Source of the DNA: Morinoia aosen
Lineage: Eukaryota > Arthropoda > Malacostraca > Amphipoda > Talitridae
DNA length: 64,000 nt
Assembly: GCA_030386875.1 (NCBI GenBank)
Contig: CM059568.1
Location: forward strand, 30,250,120-30,314,119
Direction of reading: 5' to 3'
Made by a program: the position numbers and the translations under genes. Below are positions 11,844 through 22,990 of the stretch, piece by piece (position 1 is the stretch's first letter; every line of letters begins with the position of its first letter). The notes below the pieces were generated by a model. The model was not told the DNA's origin, did no database searches, and worked only from the letters and a program-made list of their open reading frames with translations.

Positions 11844-13106
11844 TCAACGCGTGTTTTTGGTGCGCAAAATTCCTCGCGATGGTATCTCTTTGACTGGTTG
11901 ATGTCTAAAGTTCGTCTTGTGCAGCGGTTCACACTGAGGACACACAAACGGCCTGTTTTCCTTGAGCGGTTTTGGGCCCAAGCAATGGCATACATGGATG
12001 TGTTGCGCTTGACGACAATCTCCCTCGTCGCCACTTCGAGGTTGTCTACCGTCGGTGGACGTACTCCTACTGCCGGGTCTGTAGTTTTCTGCGTTGGTGC
12101 TCAATCTTTGTGAATTGTTACCCAGGGACTCGTGTCTAAGTTCGTTAAAGCGCCGCAAATTGCGCTGCATCTGAAGCTGCTGCAAGTGGCTACGACTGCG
12201 GTCTCGTAGAGCGTCAAGCTGATCATCCATGCGGCGGCCAGCAGCTGGCTGACCTTGTGCTGATTGAGAACTTCTCTGTGGGGGCGGCATAGCTTGATTT
12301 TGAGCGGGTTGGTTACTTCCTGATTCAGAAGCTGGTGGTCTGTCTGAATTACTTCCTCGTTGATTTTGTGTGGTTTGATCTTGAGACGTTTGCGTTTGGA
12401 CAGCCGATGTTCTAGCAGAGGATTGAGAAGCAGTGGTTGGAATATGCGAAGCAGCTTGCTGGGTTGGGGCCCCCTGGTTCTCATTTTGCAACTGAATTTG
12501 CGGAACAAAAGTATTGGGTGTTGCTACATCCTGATCAAAACTCCCTAGTTGACTAACACCTGATTCTTGACACCCATTACGGCCAGCAGGACCTGGGGCT
12601 TCACGTCGAGGCTGCGAGGAAGCAGCAGGAGGCAGGTTACCGGTCGGGTGCTCACCAGGCTGAGGTGCTGTAGGCTGATATAGATGGGTGGGAATGTGAT
12701 GATAGTTGGGCGCTGGAGGCTGTTGGTGATACAAGCGCTGATATCGAGGGTCAAAATTTACTTGCGGTTGATAGTCAGGCACTATTCGCTGATAGGGGAT
12801 GTGCTGCTGCTGAGGAATCTGTTGCGGTTGCTGGGGAACGTGCTGTTGAGGAATCTGTTGCGGTTGCTGGGACACATGCTGTTGAGGAATCTGTTGCGGT
12901 TGCTGGGACACATGCTGCTGAGGAATCTGTTGCGGTTGCTGGGGAACGTGCTGCTGAGGAATCTGTTGCGGTTGCTGGGGAACGTGCTGCTGAGTATTCT
13001 GTTGCGGTTGCTGGGGAACGTGCTGCTGAGGTGCGTGTTGTAGCTGCTGCGGAACGTGCTGTGGCTGCTGAGGAAGATGCTGGGGTTGCGATAGAATGTG
13101 GGGAGG
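11844..13106 (-). CDS. Last exon: Pro/Gln-rich region and Cys/His-containing tail
   Basis: Acceptor tttctcatttgcag on the - strand, phase 0; stop at 11844-11846; 420 codons. It begins PPHILSQPQHLPQQPQ, followed by about six copies of a 36-bp repeat (PQQIPQQHVPQQ). Next comes a low-complexity Gln/Ser/Thr/Pro region, then a basic segment (LQMQRNLRRFNELRHES). The C terminus contains HVCHCLG and FVCPQC, possibly a small zinc site, and ends ILRTKNTR. Confidence 0.75.
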   Translation of the reverse strand, partial: PPHILSQPQHLPQQPQHVPQQLQHAPQQHVPQQPQQNTQQHVPQQPQQIPQQHVPQQPQQIPQQHVSQQPQQIPQQHVSQQPQQIPQQHVPQQPQQIPQQQHIPYQRIVPDYQPQVNFDPRYQRLYHQQPPAPNYHHIPTHLYQPTAPQPGEHPTGNLPPAASSQPRREAPGPAGRNGCQESGVSQLGSFDQDVATPNTFVPQIQLQNENQGAPTQQAASHIPTTASQSSARTSAVQTQTSQDQTTQNQRGSNSDRPPASESGSNQPAQNQAMPPPQRSSQSAQGQPAAGRRMDDQLDALRDRSRSHLQQLQMQRNLRRFNELRHESLGNNSQRLSTNAENYRPGSRSTSTDGRQPRSGDEGDCRQAQHIHVCHCLGPKPLKENRPFVCPQCEPLHKTNFRHQPVKEIPSRGILRTKNTR

Positions 13107-16100
13107 CTGCAAATGAGAAATCAACATAAGAATTAGCATCCATGTCGTAACAGGCAGAAAGAAAAGCATTACTTGTAAATATGATGTAAGAACCCATTTG
13201 AATTACGAGAGCAAGAATGAATGACGCTCTTTGTTCTCAGTCCTCAGTCCTCAGTCGAGCAAAGTACCGGGCATAGAACGTAGATGCGCTTGGAAACGAA
13301 TAGAAAAAGCACTTGCGGTAACCACCAGAGCAAGACTAAAGTCATTTAATAGTTGAAACGTTCAAGAAGAACAAGTTAAAAACAAACTTCGTTCATATCA
13401 ACAGAAAAGACGGGAATACAATAAGCAACAACATCCACCAGAGAGCAGGACTCACAGGGTAAATTTCGATGAACAAAAAATGGGACTGACAATATTACAC
13501 ACAAAGTACATGTAGATGAACAGAAAATTAAGGAAACAAAACTCACAGGATATATCCTCAAGATTTATGAAAAAAGTAGTTGACAGTAGAACTCTCGGGG
13601 TACGTTCCGACGAACAAAAAATGGGGTTGATGGTATTCATTGGGTAGATGATGAAAATATTGCGTAAACATCAACACTCACAGGGTATATGTTGATGGTC
13701 TGAGTGTTAGGCAGCCTGTCACAGCGAGTCGAAGCCTCAGCGCCGCGTCGCAGATGGTCCAGTTCTGCCCTGACCTCCTCGTACGCCTCCTGCAGCGCCT
13801 CCAGCTCATTTTGTTCCTGCCCAACGAAAACATTGAAGGGTACAAGTAACCATGCATGGAATACACCACGTGTCTCCTGAAAAGTTCCCGCACGAAACAC
13901 TTATTCAATTGACCAGGTATATTTTTATTGCGCAAAAACTGATGTCTAGGGAGACGGAGTTCATTTTAATTTCATTTCTAATAATGAAAACAATATTTCC
14001 CACACAAAGTAACGACAGCACTTACATAAATTTATTGCATTTCAACTTGCTTCACACTTTTATAACTAGCACTACCATCAACAATTATTTTGAAATAATA
14101 CACTCTCAAGTTAGTTTTTTATTACTAATAAACCAGCGTTCATTTTATGAAGTTATCTCGCATTACTTGATTATACACAAAGTGTAAAAATAGTTTGAAT
14201 AGATATCCTCAGTAAGATTTCATTGTTTTTGTTGATGGGCCAGCATCATCTGAGAAGGTCGAAGAACTAGAGATTTAGTCCTACTTAGTTCAGAAGCACT
14301 GTCCAACTTGTTCAGAGAGACCAGGTAGGTTATGATTGAGAACTCTAATCACAAGTACCACTGAAACATGAGGCCAAGAAAATGAACCTAAACTGTACGT
14401 GCACGATACCTGCGACCGCTGCTGCCTGGGGCGACGCCGGACGTAGCGCTGCCACGTCCTCACGGCACGACGCGCGAGCATCGCCTCTCTGTGTCGGTCT
14501 GCCAACGACGCCATCCGCTCCTGCACACGTAAACCTTTCGGGTTATGTCAGCAGATTTGGTCTCAACTCTTACAGCGTCTTTTTCAGTAGACGTGTTTTG
14601 TATTGAACAGATTAGATTAGTCGTTAGTTTTAGCCTCCCTACCCAGCAACAAATGCGATCCTAAGAGAGAAAAGAACTATTTAGTATGGAGTTAAGGGAA
14701 CGCGGAATCTACGCAGAAATGCAGAGAAACAGTAAGTTGTAAAAGAAGATTATGAAACAAGACCAAAGTTGAAGAGGAAAGTAGTAGGTGAAGAAGGACA
14801 GGACAGCAGTGAACCGAAAAAAAGGTGGTCCTTAACATAACAAAAACATTTTATTTCAACAAAAAAGAAGGCCTACCTACCTCTCAGCTCGGGCCCTGAC
14901 ATTGTTTGTATTGAACAATAGTTACTCGTCCTTTTATAAGTTCCTCTGCTATTTATTATCTATAATTCTCACACAAATCACCAACACATTCACCATCTTG
15001 GCTCGTGTGAGTGATGTCCTTTCCAAGTATTCAGAGTTACAGGGTTCGCCAACACTCAATATGATCGCTGAAGTCACATGCGGTTCCCCAACCCTCAGGT
15101 TACTGAGTACTTCTTCTCTTGTCTACCATCATCAAATCCTAAAACGCGTCGCCTAGGCCAATATGCAATGGCGGACAAAAAAAATACAACACGTTGATTA
15201 AATCGTCGGATTTTATATTTCTAAACCACGTACAATTACGAAAATTGGACTATATATAAACAATGGTATAAAAAGTTTAATAATATAACTAAAATCAACA
15301 AATATTTAGAAGAAAAAATATATAGGAATATGTATAATAAATACCTGACCAAAAGTTTGCAACACATTTCGAGATATACACACATTAATACTTCGTTGCA
15401 TAGCCGTTATTATTAATTATGGCTTCGAAACGTTTAGAGTAGTTCACTACCTGCCTTTTAAAAGTTTTGGGTGTAACCTTATTCCTTTCTTCAACGCTAA
15501 TTTCTTTAAATTCAGTGATGTTATTGGGACCTCTCTTCTGAATTTTAAATTTCGATTCCCTCCATAAGTTTTCGATCGGATTCATGTCCGAGGATCGACT
15601 TGGACATTCTAAAATGTTTACCTTCTTCATCCTCAACCATTCCTTGGTTTCTTTTGCAGTATGCTTTGGATTGTTAGCTTGTTGGAAGGTCCAGTCCACG
15701 TATTAATTATAACAATGGTAGATGTTTTTCCAATATTTCATGATATTTCCTGCCATTCACGGTTCCTTCAATGATGTGAAGTTTACTTACCCCTGATGAG
15801 GTGAAATATTCCCAAACCATGATTGAGCCCCTCCAAACATAATTTGTGCTGTTTCTTCCAAATAGTTCGATTTTGGTTTCATCTGACCACAGTACTGAGT
15901 TCCATAGCGCTACTAGCTTATTCAAATGGTCGTTGGCAACTTGGCATGCTTCAGCCTGGCCTTGATGGGACGTTTCTGGAAAAAAGGTATCCTACGAGGG
16001 GTGCGGGGGCGAAGACCTTCACGGCGTAGTGCCCTGCTGAGCGCGTGTTTACTGGCTTCGATCCCAGATGCCTTGATATCCTTCAATTCTTCACGAGCAG

Positions 16101-19100
16101 TTTGAGGCCTCTGCGCTACTGTTCGGACCAATTTTCGAACAGCACGGTCGTCAATCTTCCGTGGACTGCCAGTTCGAGTCTTGCTAAGAGTCATATTCCG
16201 GCATTTCCACTTACGTATTATGGTTTCAGCTGAGGCTGCAGGAACACACAGTTGAGCTAATTTCTTCAGATCCCCCAAAACTTCATTATGGAGCTCCACA
16301 ATACGTTCGCGAAGGTCTTGGCTGATGTCTTTATTCTTACCTATGCTTACAACCTTTCAGAACGAGAACTGCTGTACCAATGACACGTTATTGGAGATGA
16401 ATGCTGACGAAAGTTCGATTTCCAAATATAAGAATGTATTAGAACATCCTGGACAAATCCTACAATAATTTTAATGTATAATATCGAGAAAAAAGTTGAG
16501 TATTGTAAACTTTTGATCGCTTACTTAGTATACATGTTCCTATATATTTTTTTATATTAAATATTTCTGGGTTTTCGATCTATTATTTACTTTTTATACT
16601 ATTGTTTATACATGGTCCAATTTTCGTAACTGTACGTGGTCTAGAAATGTGGAATCTGGCGATTTTTGCAACGTGTTGTATTTTTTCACCCCCCCACTGT
16701 ATGTATAACGAAGGGAAATGTAAACCTAAAAAGAACAGGGTAAAATATGCAATAGTATAATACTGCGATAATGTTTGCAGGTACACCAAGGATAGTCACT
16801 ATGAAGTTAGGCAATATAATACTGTTGATAAGTAATGATTTAGTGACCTAGATACTAAGACAATCAATAGGTTTAGATTTTAAGACATCTGAGTAATAAA
16901 AACATCAGGCACTTTGCTAGTTGCGTTGTTAATCAGCTACATCTAAAAAATTATAGCATGAAACCCGCAGATCTTGTGACACTAACAACTCTCTAGCTAA
17001 AAATTCTCAGCTAGAACTAGCGCAACTCAGAATAAGCTAACAAGACACGCAGCTTGAACTGTGAACGGACGCATTAGCAGTTCAAGACTAAAGAATCAAA
17101 ACAATAATAAATGTGGAATCTGGTGATCTTATCTACTTGTTGTTTTATTTTGCCCACAGTTAATGTAGGTTGTTGCGGTAAAAAAATCTAACAGGAAATG
17201 AATTTTCAATTTAAAAGCTGACCTCGTGCTGCTGAGTGGCTCGCTGTAAGTTGGCGTTGAGCCTCGCGTTTTCGGCGGACAATCGCTCCAGCCTCACTCT
17301 TGTCGCGCTTTGCTCCTGACAAGACAAACGAAGATAACGGCGTTCAAATCCAAATCCTTTGAACGAACTAAGATAAGGCAAAACAAGCAGCCATTGAAAT
17401 ATGGGGGCTCAGCCATAGCATCACTGGCAACCTCCTAGTAACAGGCTGCACGTTGTAGTTTTCATGCCCAACACGATGTGAGGTAAAGACCTCTTGAGCG
17501 AGGAGAAAACTTAAGCTGTGAGTTCGCGTCTCCCTGCCCACAAAAAGGCGTTCCCAAGAAAGGGAGGAAAAAGATAATTTTTAGAACGGAACTGTGGGAA
17601 CGGGGAATCTACGCAAAACGTGTGTTCCCACACTCTTGAGGGTAAAAAGAGCAAGGCTAAATAGTTCACGAAACAAGATTAGATTAAATTATATGCTAGT
17701 TTAAGCCTCCCTAACTGCTAAAAAAAGTGTTTCAAAAGAGAGGAAGGAGGAAGGCACCATTTAGATATAAAGATACGGGAAGGGGCATGGAAACAGTAAG
17801 TTAAGAAAGAAGTTCATGAAACAAGATTTTAGTTGAAGAAGAAAGTAGTCGGTGCTGAAAAACAGAACAGCAGTGAACCGAAAAAAAGATGGCTCTAACA
17901 AAACAAAAACATTTGATTTCAACAAAAAGAAGACCTACCTAACTCTCAGCTCAGGCCCTCACACATTTTCCCCCTGGGAGTGCTAATTCCTATAGATACA
18001 ATAGTTGTCTCCTTTTAAGGGGTCATGAAACAAGATGAAAGCTGAGAATGTTATAGGTACTGAAAATAACACTTGACAAAAAAGTGCTTTTAACTGAAGG
18101 ACTGCTCACCTAACCTTTAGCTCAGGACCTCAAGCGACGGAAGACGGGCGACAAACCCGTTTCACATAAACATTTCTGAGCAACTGGAAAACACACAGTG
18201 CCTAAACTTTGCCCGCGGAAAAATTCAGCAAGACGCTACATGACTAGACCTAAGACTCACATAGAAGATAACGAAGCATCACTTGCTACACCCGTACAAT
18301 GCGGCACGACGCACCTCTGACACTCTGTGAATCTCGTCCTGCCTTCGCCGCACCTCCGCCTCTTGCCGCCGCTCAGCCTCCTCCTCTTGACGCTGCAGCA
18401 GCAACAATAGCTGCTCGAAGCGCCGCTGAACGAACAAAAATAGGTATTACGATACATTTACTTTCACCTCATGGCCATGTTCGCGAATCCAAAATTTCCT
18501 ATTATCACCTTCCAGTGTCATATTTTAATTTAGGTATAGTTCTCGAATTCGTTTCTCGGTATTTACATGTATAGTAGTAGTCACAAGAATGATCAGTTGT
18601 GGTTGCACGTGTTGTGGTCCAGCTAATACCTATTAACCTTAGAGAACCTACGTGGCACATAACACACAGCTACCAGTATAGGCTACCGAGAAGATACTTT
18701 AGCACTTTTAATAAACTGTACGTGAATTTGACATGTGTTATCATTGTTATGCACCAGATAGCCTATATTGTATTTTATTCTCGCAAAGCGGAAACGATGG
18801 GCAGAAAAAACACTTAGCTACGAGTGAAATGCGGCCTTATAAAGACCATATTCCAATGAGGGTAAACTATAGACATCGCACCACTTACGACAAGCCAAGT
18901 TCAGACTTGATTAGAGTTCTCCCTTCTTTCCTAGATGCTTCAAGTAAAAAGTTCCAGGGCACTATAAAGATAAACATCTAATCTTCAAAGAGCACATTGC
19001 TCAAATCATTACTAAGCCATCAAAGTCCTTTGGAATCCTCCATAAATTGAAAAATGTATTGCCTGAAGAAGCCTTGAAAATGCTTTACCGAACCCTGATT

Positions 19101-20117
19101 TCACCAAACAGTATTTACAATACGGAATAGAAGCATGGCACAGAACTGATAAAAATACGACTAAAATTCTCTTTACGCGGCAGAAAAGAGCCATTAGAGC
19201 GGTGAGAAAATTAGAATATAAAGCTTATACGAATGATACATTCAAAAGTTTAAAAATGTTCTAACTTCTAGATCTCTACAAGCTCTCCATTTGTATAAAT
19301 AAATAAGGTATAAAATATTGAACAATGATGGCGACAGGAACCTCAAACAATTATTAACTGCACAAACTGGCCATCACGACCATTTAACCGACCCGAAATA
19401 AAAGTAACTTCATACTTCCTTATTATTCACAAGTTTGGTCACTACACAGTAAGAAACTAAGACTTGGAACTCAATCCGTGCTGAGATCCGTGGAAGAAGT
19501 TCTTAGAAAGCTTTCAAAACGAATCTTAAATCCCTTTTTCTATCGCAATATTAATCACGTAAGTTAACCAGTCAAAACTTTTCTCCTAAATGACTCATCC
19601 TGATAAGAGTAATTTGCCATAGTTAATGACTATGATCTTGCATTTTTTAGAATATACTGTTCACATCCAGCCCACATAAACTATTATTGTAAAATTAAGT
19701 ATCGAATCTCGAGTGAACAAATTCATTGTTCAGTATAGTACGCAACTAGGTTAAGTAAATTAGGTTAAACATAATAGCACACCTTAGATTAGCGTTGATG
19801 ATGGGATGCCCTAGAAGTTACTGAACTTATTCGGGCCCACAGGTATCTATACTCAAATGTGACCATTGCACACGACTTAAGAAACGATCTATAACTGTAT
19901 CGCTTGTGGTAGATAAATTATTTGAATAGAACAGTGATAAAACAGAATTTAAAATAATTTTCACAGTACAGATTAGCGAATATTTAACATGCTGCCTGAC
20001 CTCGCACTCATCCCTGAACTGAAGAACAGCTGCTCTGGGAGTAGCAGAGGGCGTGTCCGAGTCCCTCGAGGAGACGACGCTGCTGTTGCTGCTCTCTGAA
20101 AGGCAACCGTCGTCCAT
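11844..20117 (-). CDS. Unrecognised coiled-coil, Pro/Gln-rich protein with Sfi1-like helix (6 exons, ~609 aa)
   Basis: Exons in order of transcription: 20117-20001, 18425-18315, 17315-17223, 14520-14410, 13816-13682, 13106-11844. Each has AG/GT borders and every junction is phase 0, which strongly supports one gene. Layout: a Ser-rich N terminus (1-39); charged coiled coils (~40-107) rich in Gln, Glu and Arg; a helix HREAMLARRAVRTWQRYVRR (~118-137) resembling the L-x-RRA-x3-W-x3-V centrin-binding repeat of Sfi1/POC5-type proteins; a second coiled coil EQNELEALQEAYEEVRAELD (~145-164); a long Pro/Gln-rich region with a 12-residue tandem repeat; and a tail with CHC ... CPQC. I do not recognise an orthologue. 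A centrosomal or ciliary role is only an inference from the helix. The start ATG at 20117 has a usable context (gcaATGG), but a more upstream start or exon is possible. Confidence 0.75.
12800..13060 (-). repeat. 36-bp coding minisatellite (PQ-rich dodecapeptide)
   Basis: About six units of ggaatctgttgcggttgctg (part of unit, + strand), each encoding 12 residues, PQQIPQQHVPQQ with V/S variation. The unit length is a multiple of three, so copy-number change keeps the frame. Confidence 0.9.
13449..13690 (-). repeat. Degenerate intronic repeats containing copies of the exon-5 splice donor
   Basis: The + strand motif actcacagggta(t/a)at, the reverse complement of the exon-5/intron junction, recurs at about 13450, 13541, 13591 (diverged) and 13677. 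Two copies are followed by cgatgaacaaaaaatggg or close variants. Confidence 0.6.
13682..13816 (-). CDS. Coiled-coil gene exon 5
   Basis: Acceptor cgttgggcag, donor GTGAGT; 45 codons, phase 0 at both ends. It encodes EQNELEALQEAYEEVRAELD then HLRRGAEASTRCDRL and ends INIYP. The first half has coiled-coil heptads. Confidence 0.75.
14410..14520 (-). CDS. Coiled-coil gene exon 4: Sfi1-like helix
   Basis: Acceptor tttacgtgtgcag, donor GTATCG; 37 codons, phase 0. Encodes ERMASLADRHREAMLARRAV then RTWQRYVRRRPRQQRSQ. Much more GC-rich than its surroundings, as expected for coding sequence here. Confidence 0.75.
14607..14904 (+). repeat. Family A repeat, right-truncated
   Basis: Starts at the ATTAGATTAG tail and agcctccctacc. 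Ends at ctcagctcgggccctgacattgt, lacking the terminal cccctgagggg block. Confidence 0.8.
15164..16702 (-). mobile_element. Tc1-like DNA transposon, inactive
   Basis: About 1.54 kb with inverted ends of roughly 140 bp: left ...tacaacacgttg..., right ...caacgtgttgta.... The matching segments around ccacgtacaattacgaaaattgg lie in opposite orientation at 15223 and ~16630. The right end is CACTG next to TA. It carries a Tc1 transposase on the - strand, decayed. It lies in an intron of the coiled-coil gene. Confidence 0.88.
15385..16347 (-). pseudogene. Tc1-family transposase, frameshifted
   Basis: Three frame segments (16347-15922, 15925-15707, 15699-15385) together give the Tc1 order. First comes an N-terminal helix-turn-helix DNA-binding region, with KTRTGSPRKIDDRAVRKLV. 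The DDE domain then has VLWSDETKIELFG (first Asp), QQANNPKHTAKETKEWL (where QxDNDPKH is expected) and SRSSDMNPIENLWRE (final Glu). The second catalytic Asp is missing and there are frame breaks near 15923 and 15703. No ATG is seen at the expected start. The copy cannot encode an active enzyme. Confidence 0.9.
17100..17165. repeat. Solo relic of the Tc1 element's right terminal repeat
   Basis: aatgtggaatctggtgatct ... cttgttgttttattttgccc parallels 16645-16700 of the Tc1 copy 450 bp away. Only the terminus is present. Confidence 0.6.
17223..17315 (-). CDS. Coiled-coil gene exon 3
   Basis: Acceptor cttgtcag, donor GTCAGC; 31 codons, phase 0. Encodes EQSATRVRLERLSAENARLN then ANLQRATQQHE, a clear coiled-coil heptad pattern (L/V at a and d). 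Confidence 0.75.
17676..18022 (+). repeat. Family A repeat, near full-length, with flanking partial copies
   Basis: Runs from agattagatt and tttaagcctccctaac to tagatacaatagttgtctcc. Diverged pieces of the same family lie on both sides (about 17540-17620 and 18023-18130), suggesting repeated insertion or local duplication. Confidence 0.85.
18315..18425 (-). CDS. Coiled-coil gene exon 2
   Basis: Acceptor tttgttcgttcag, donor GTGCGT; 37 codons, phase 0. Encodes RRFEQLLLLLQRQEEEAERR then QEAEVRRRQDEIHRVSE, a highly charged helical segment. Confidence 0.72.
18950..19930 (+). mobile_element. 5'-truncated non-LTR retrotransposon (LINE), RT C terminus and 3' UTR
   Basis: Broken + strand frames include FKEHIAQIITKPSKSFGILH, LPEEALKMLYRTLISP, QYGIEAWH and RQKRAIRAVRKLEYKAY. 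This is the post-RT region typical of Jockey/CR1-like LINEs. The terminal ~190 bp (19743-19930) reappears at 38404-38598 inside a hAT element, which marks it as the LINE 3' end. Confidence 0.75.
20001..20117 (-). CDS. Coiled-coil gene exon 1 (probable start)
   Basis: ATG at 20117-20115 and donor GTCAGG after 39 codons, phase 0. Encodes MDDGCLSESSNSSVVSSRDS then DTPSATPRAAVLQFRDECE. The frame stays open about 39 bp upstream of this ATG without another ATG, and an AG at ~20132 could be an acceptor, so it may instead be an internal exon. Confidence 0.62.
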
Positions 20118-20390
20118 TGCTGATCCCAACACTCCCACTGTACAATGCACTGGCACGGGGAATTGATGATTTATCTTTGCTATTATTTTTGAACTTAAGC
20201 AATAAGTTCAACACGCAAAGATGAAGAATTTTATAGAATTTAGACTGCTTGCAAAACGAGTGACTGAATGTTACAACTCCAGATAAATTCTCCCCGCTTG
20301 AGTTCCAGATCTGACAATGAAGCTCTGATTTGAGAGAACCTGCTCACTTTATGTATGATTATTACATTATTTTATTCAACACTCTAGCCC

Positions 20391-20600
20391 AGATTAGGTT
20401 AGATGTTAGTTTAATCCTCCCTAACAGCAAAATAAAAGGGTTCCGAAGAGAGAAAGGAGGAAAGCACCATTTAGTATGGAGATAAGAGAACGCGGAATCT
20501 ATGCAGAAGGGGCAGAAAAACAGTAAGTAGAGAACAAAGTTTATGAAACAAGATAAAAGTCGAACAAAGTAGTAAGTGCTGAACAACAAGACAGCAGAAA
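20391..20600 (+). repeat. Family A repeat, right-truncated
   Basis: Begins agattaggttagatgttag and tttaatcctccctaac. Ends within the gacagcag segment. Confidence 0.8.
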
Positions 20601-22502
20601 ATTGCATTATCGAAGTAATATAAAAAAAGCAACATTGGAAGGATTGAAAAAAGCGAGGGCTCAGTTACATAAGTTTTGCTTTGACGGGTAAGTCAAAAGC
20701 AATAAAGACTCGCCTTGCACAACCAGCAACCAATAAAATACGAACCTGCCCAATTACTATTTGTTACTTGCAGTATGTACTAACAATACAAATTACCTAT
20801 ACGCAAAAAATATACGCTAAAGATTACAACTTGAAAGTTTATATTAGTAAATGTTATAACGGATTTAATGCTCAGGCTTGCATTAAATCAAGTGTATTGT
20901 GTAAGGTTTGCAGTAAAATGAAGTAATATAAAGTTTAAACGTAAGCACAAATATTACTCAACAAGAATACGTATTTAAGATTGATCAGAATCAACAGGTG
21001 AGGAATGAATTTCAGCCACTGTGGATGGGCTGCCTAGTTACTTTACTACTTCGTTTACATATTGCATTAAATGAACTTAAGGCACCTGACTACTACATAA
21101 TACGATGTCCCAGTATCTGTAAAATCAGAAAATAAGTTGGACAGAGCCCATACATAGTCTACGTATCCTTCCTCTAGCAATTTTAACATTCCTCACTCTG
21201 AGGAAACATGAAAAAGCAAATGAGATTCAGCTTTTTATGACTACACTACATTAAATGACGAGGACTGTATAGAGTACACGTTACTTAAAATTGTCACAAA
21301 ACCCCTTAATTAAAGCCATTCAAAGTTAGTAATTTAAATAAACAAGAGCCTGGAGGTCGAAGGGGTCGGCCAGCGCCCCTTAGCAAACGGCTGCACTCAT
21401 GCAAGAAAGCTCCGCGCCATGATCAGAGCGCCTGATGTCCCACGATAATGTTTGGCTGGAATTTCCATTAGTTCTATTGAATAGTTGCAAATCATTTACT
21501 TGGAACCTAAAGCAAGTTATCCTGGTAACCCAGTCAAAACAGATATTTATTTCTGTAAAAAGAACTGCACCACAAACAGAAAGCTATTTTAAAAACTTTA
21601 AAAATTTGAGTCTCCAAAATTCCGAATAATATTTAAGTATTCCCTGCGTAAATTAGGAACACACGATAAGCTACTGTACTCAAGTTGAGTGGCAGCAACT
21701 TAAATTCGAGATGCTGTTTACTGAAATTTAGAAATTGTACTGACGGACGATCATGAGGCGCAGAACTTGGAATTTGAACTTGAGTGCAGCCGTAGCCCCT
21801 CTGCGATGCATCCTGAGGACTCGTGCACTCCAGCACGCTAAATTACCGCATTTGGTAACACGGCCGGGTAACAAAACGAGGATCTAAGAATTCTTATTAT
21901 ATTTAAAAATGTTATACCATCAGTAACAAAACAATAACGGATTTGAAAACTCTCAGATCAACTTGCTAAACCAATTTTGATTACAAACAGTATTTTATAA
22001 TTATTGCACTTATTTGCTAGACAGCCTATTTCCATGTGCCATATACCCACCAAAAAATAACGTGTATCTCTAACATTTTGAATTTACCGGTATTTTTCAA
22101 AGATTCGGGTCAAAATAGCATATTATAACGAAGGATACAGAAGCTCTCAGGAATCCTCGTATTTCCTCTATACACAAATGTAATGGGCTTTGAGCCGCAC
22201 AAAATGAGATTCGTCACGCAAAAACATCACGTTCTTGCTTTTTGTTAAAGAAGAGCGATGCACGGTCTGTAGCGTTAACATAAAGCAGCAAGTCATATGA
22301 ACCACATTTGGACTGATGAACAGCTCTCGCACTGCATTCACTAACTCTACGCATCACAAGCAAAACGAAGACTTAGGGTGAATACTGATATTCTCCTATG
22401 GAGTGTGCGCTACCAACAGCTGATTTTTAAAGGGTAAATATCAAAGGCTGAAATTCGTTTTGATCAAAATAGTTATAAAATAGAATCTCACAGGATCGTA
22501 TG

Positions 22503-22740
22503 AGCATAGAAACAGTAAGTAGAAACGCAAAGTTAGGAAACAAGGTTAAAGTTGAAGAAGAAAATCAGGAGTGCTGAAGAGCAGAACAGCAGTGAACCGA
22601 GAAAAAATGGTCCTTAACAAAACAAAAATACACTTTATTTCAACAAAAAAGGCCTACTAAACTCTCAGTTTGGGACCCCACATTTTCAAACTGGGAGTGC
22701 TAATTTCCATAGTTACAATACCTGCATCTCCCTGTGGGAG
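22503..22740 (+). repeat. Family A repeat, left-truncated
   Basis: Begins in the catagaaacagtaagt segment. Runs through ggcctactaaactctcagtt to the region of the terminal cccctgagggg-like block. Confidence 0.8.
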
Positions 22741-22789
22741 ACTCAGCACATTTATTAATATGAAAAAAATTTGCTAAAACACTCAGCGA

Positions 22790-22990
22790 AGTATTGACAT
22801 TGACGCAATGACTTCTCGAACCTCATTCTTCAATTCAACGACGTTAGACGGTGGCGGTGCAGCATTAATTTTTTTTTCGCGAACCCCTGAGAAAGAAATC
22901 CAAAGGACACAAGTCAGGTAACCCTTGCTGGCTAAGAAAAAATTTTACCTTCGTTAAACTTAATCGTTGAGAAAATCGGTCTTTAAACCA
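22790..22990 (-). pseudogene. Relic of an insect DDE transposase (mariner-like, C-terminal part)
   Basis: The - strand reads LPDLCPLDFFLRGSRKK, then PPSNVVELKNEVREVIASM. It resembles the SPDLTPxDFFLWG ... LKNEIREVI end of a common insect transposase-like family. It is short and decayed. Confidence 0.5.

Noticed and set aside
11560-11847. - strand frame with a hydrophobic stretch (IHIAFLVLYVVHLV)
   Set aside because: Located after the stop and AATAAA of the coiled-coil gene; no matching exon, promoter or homology.
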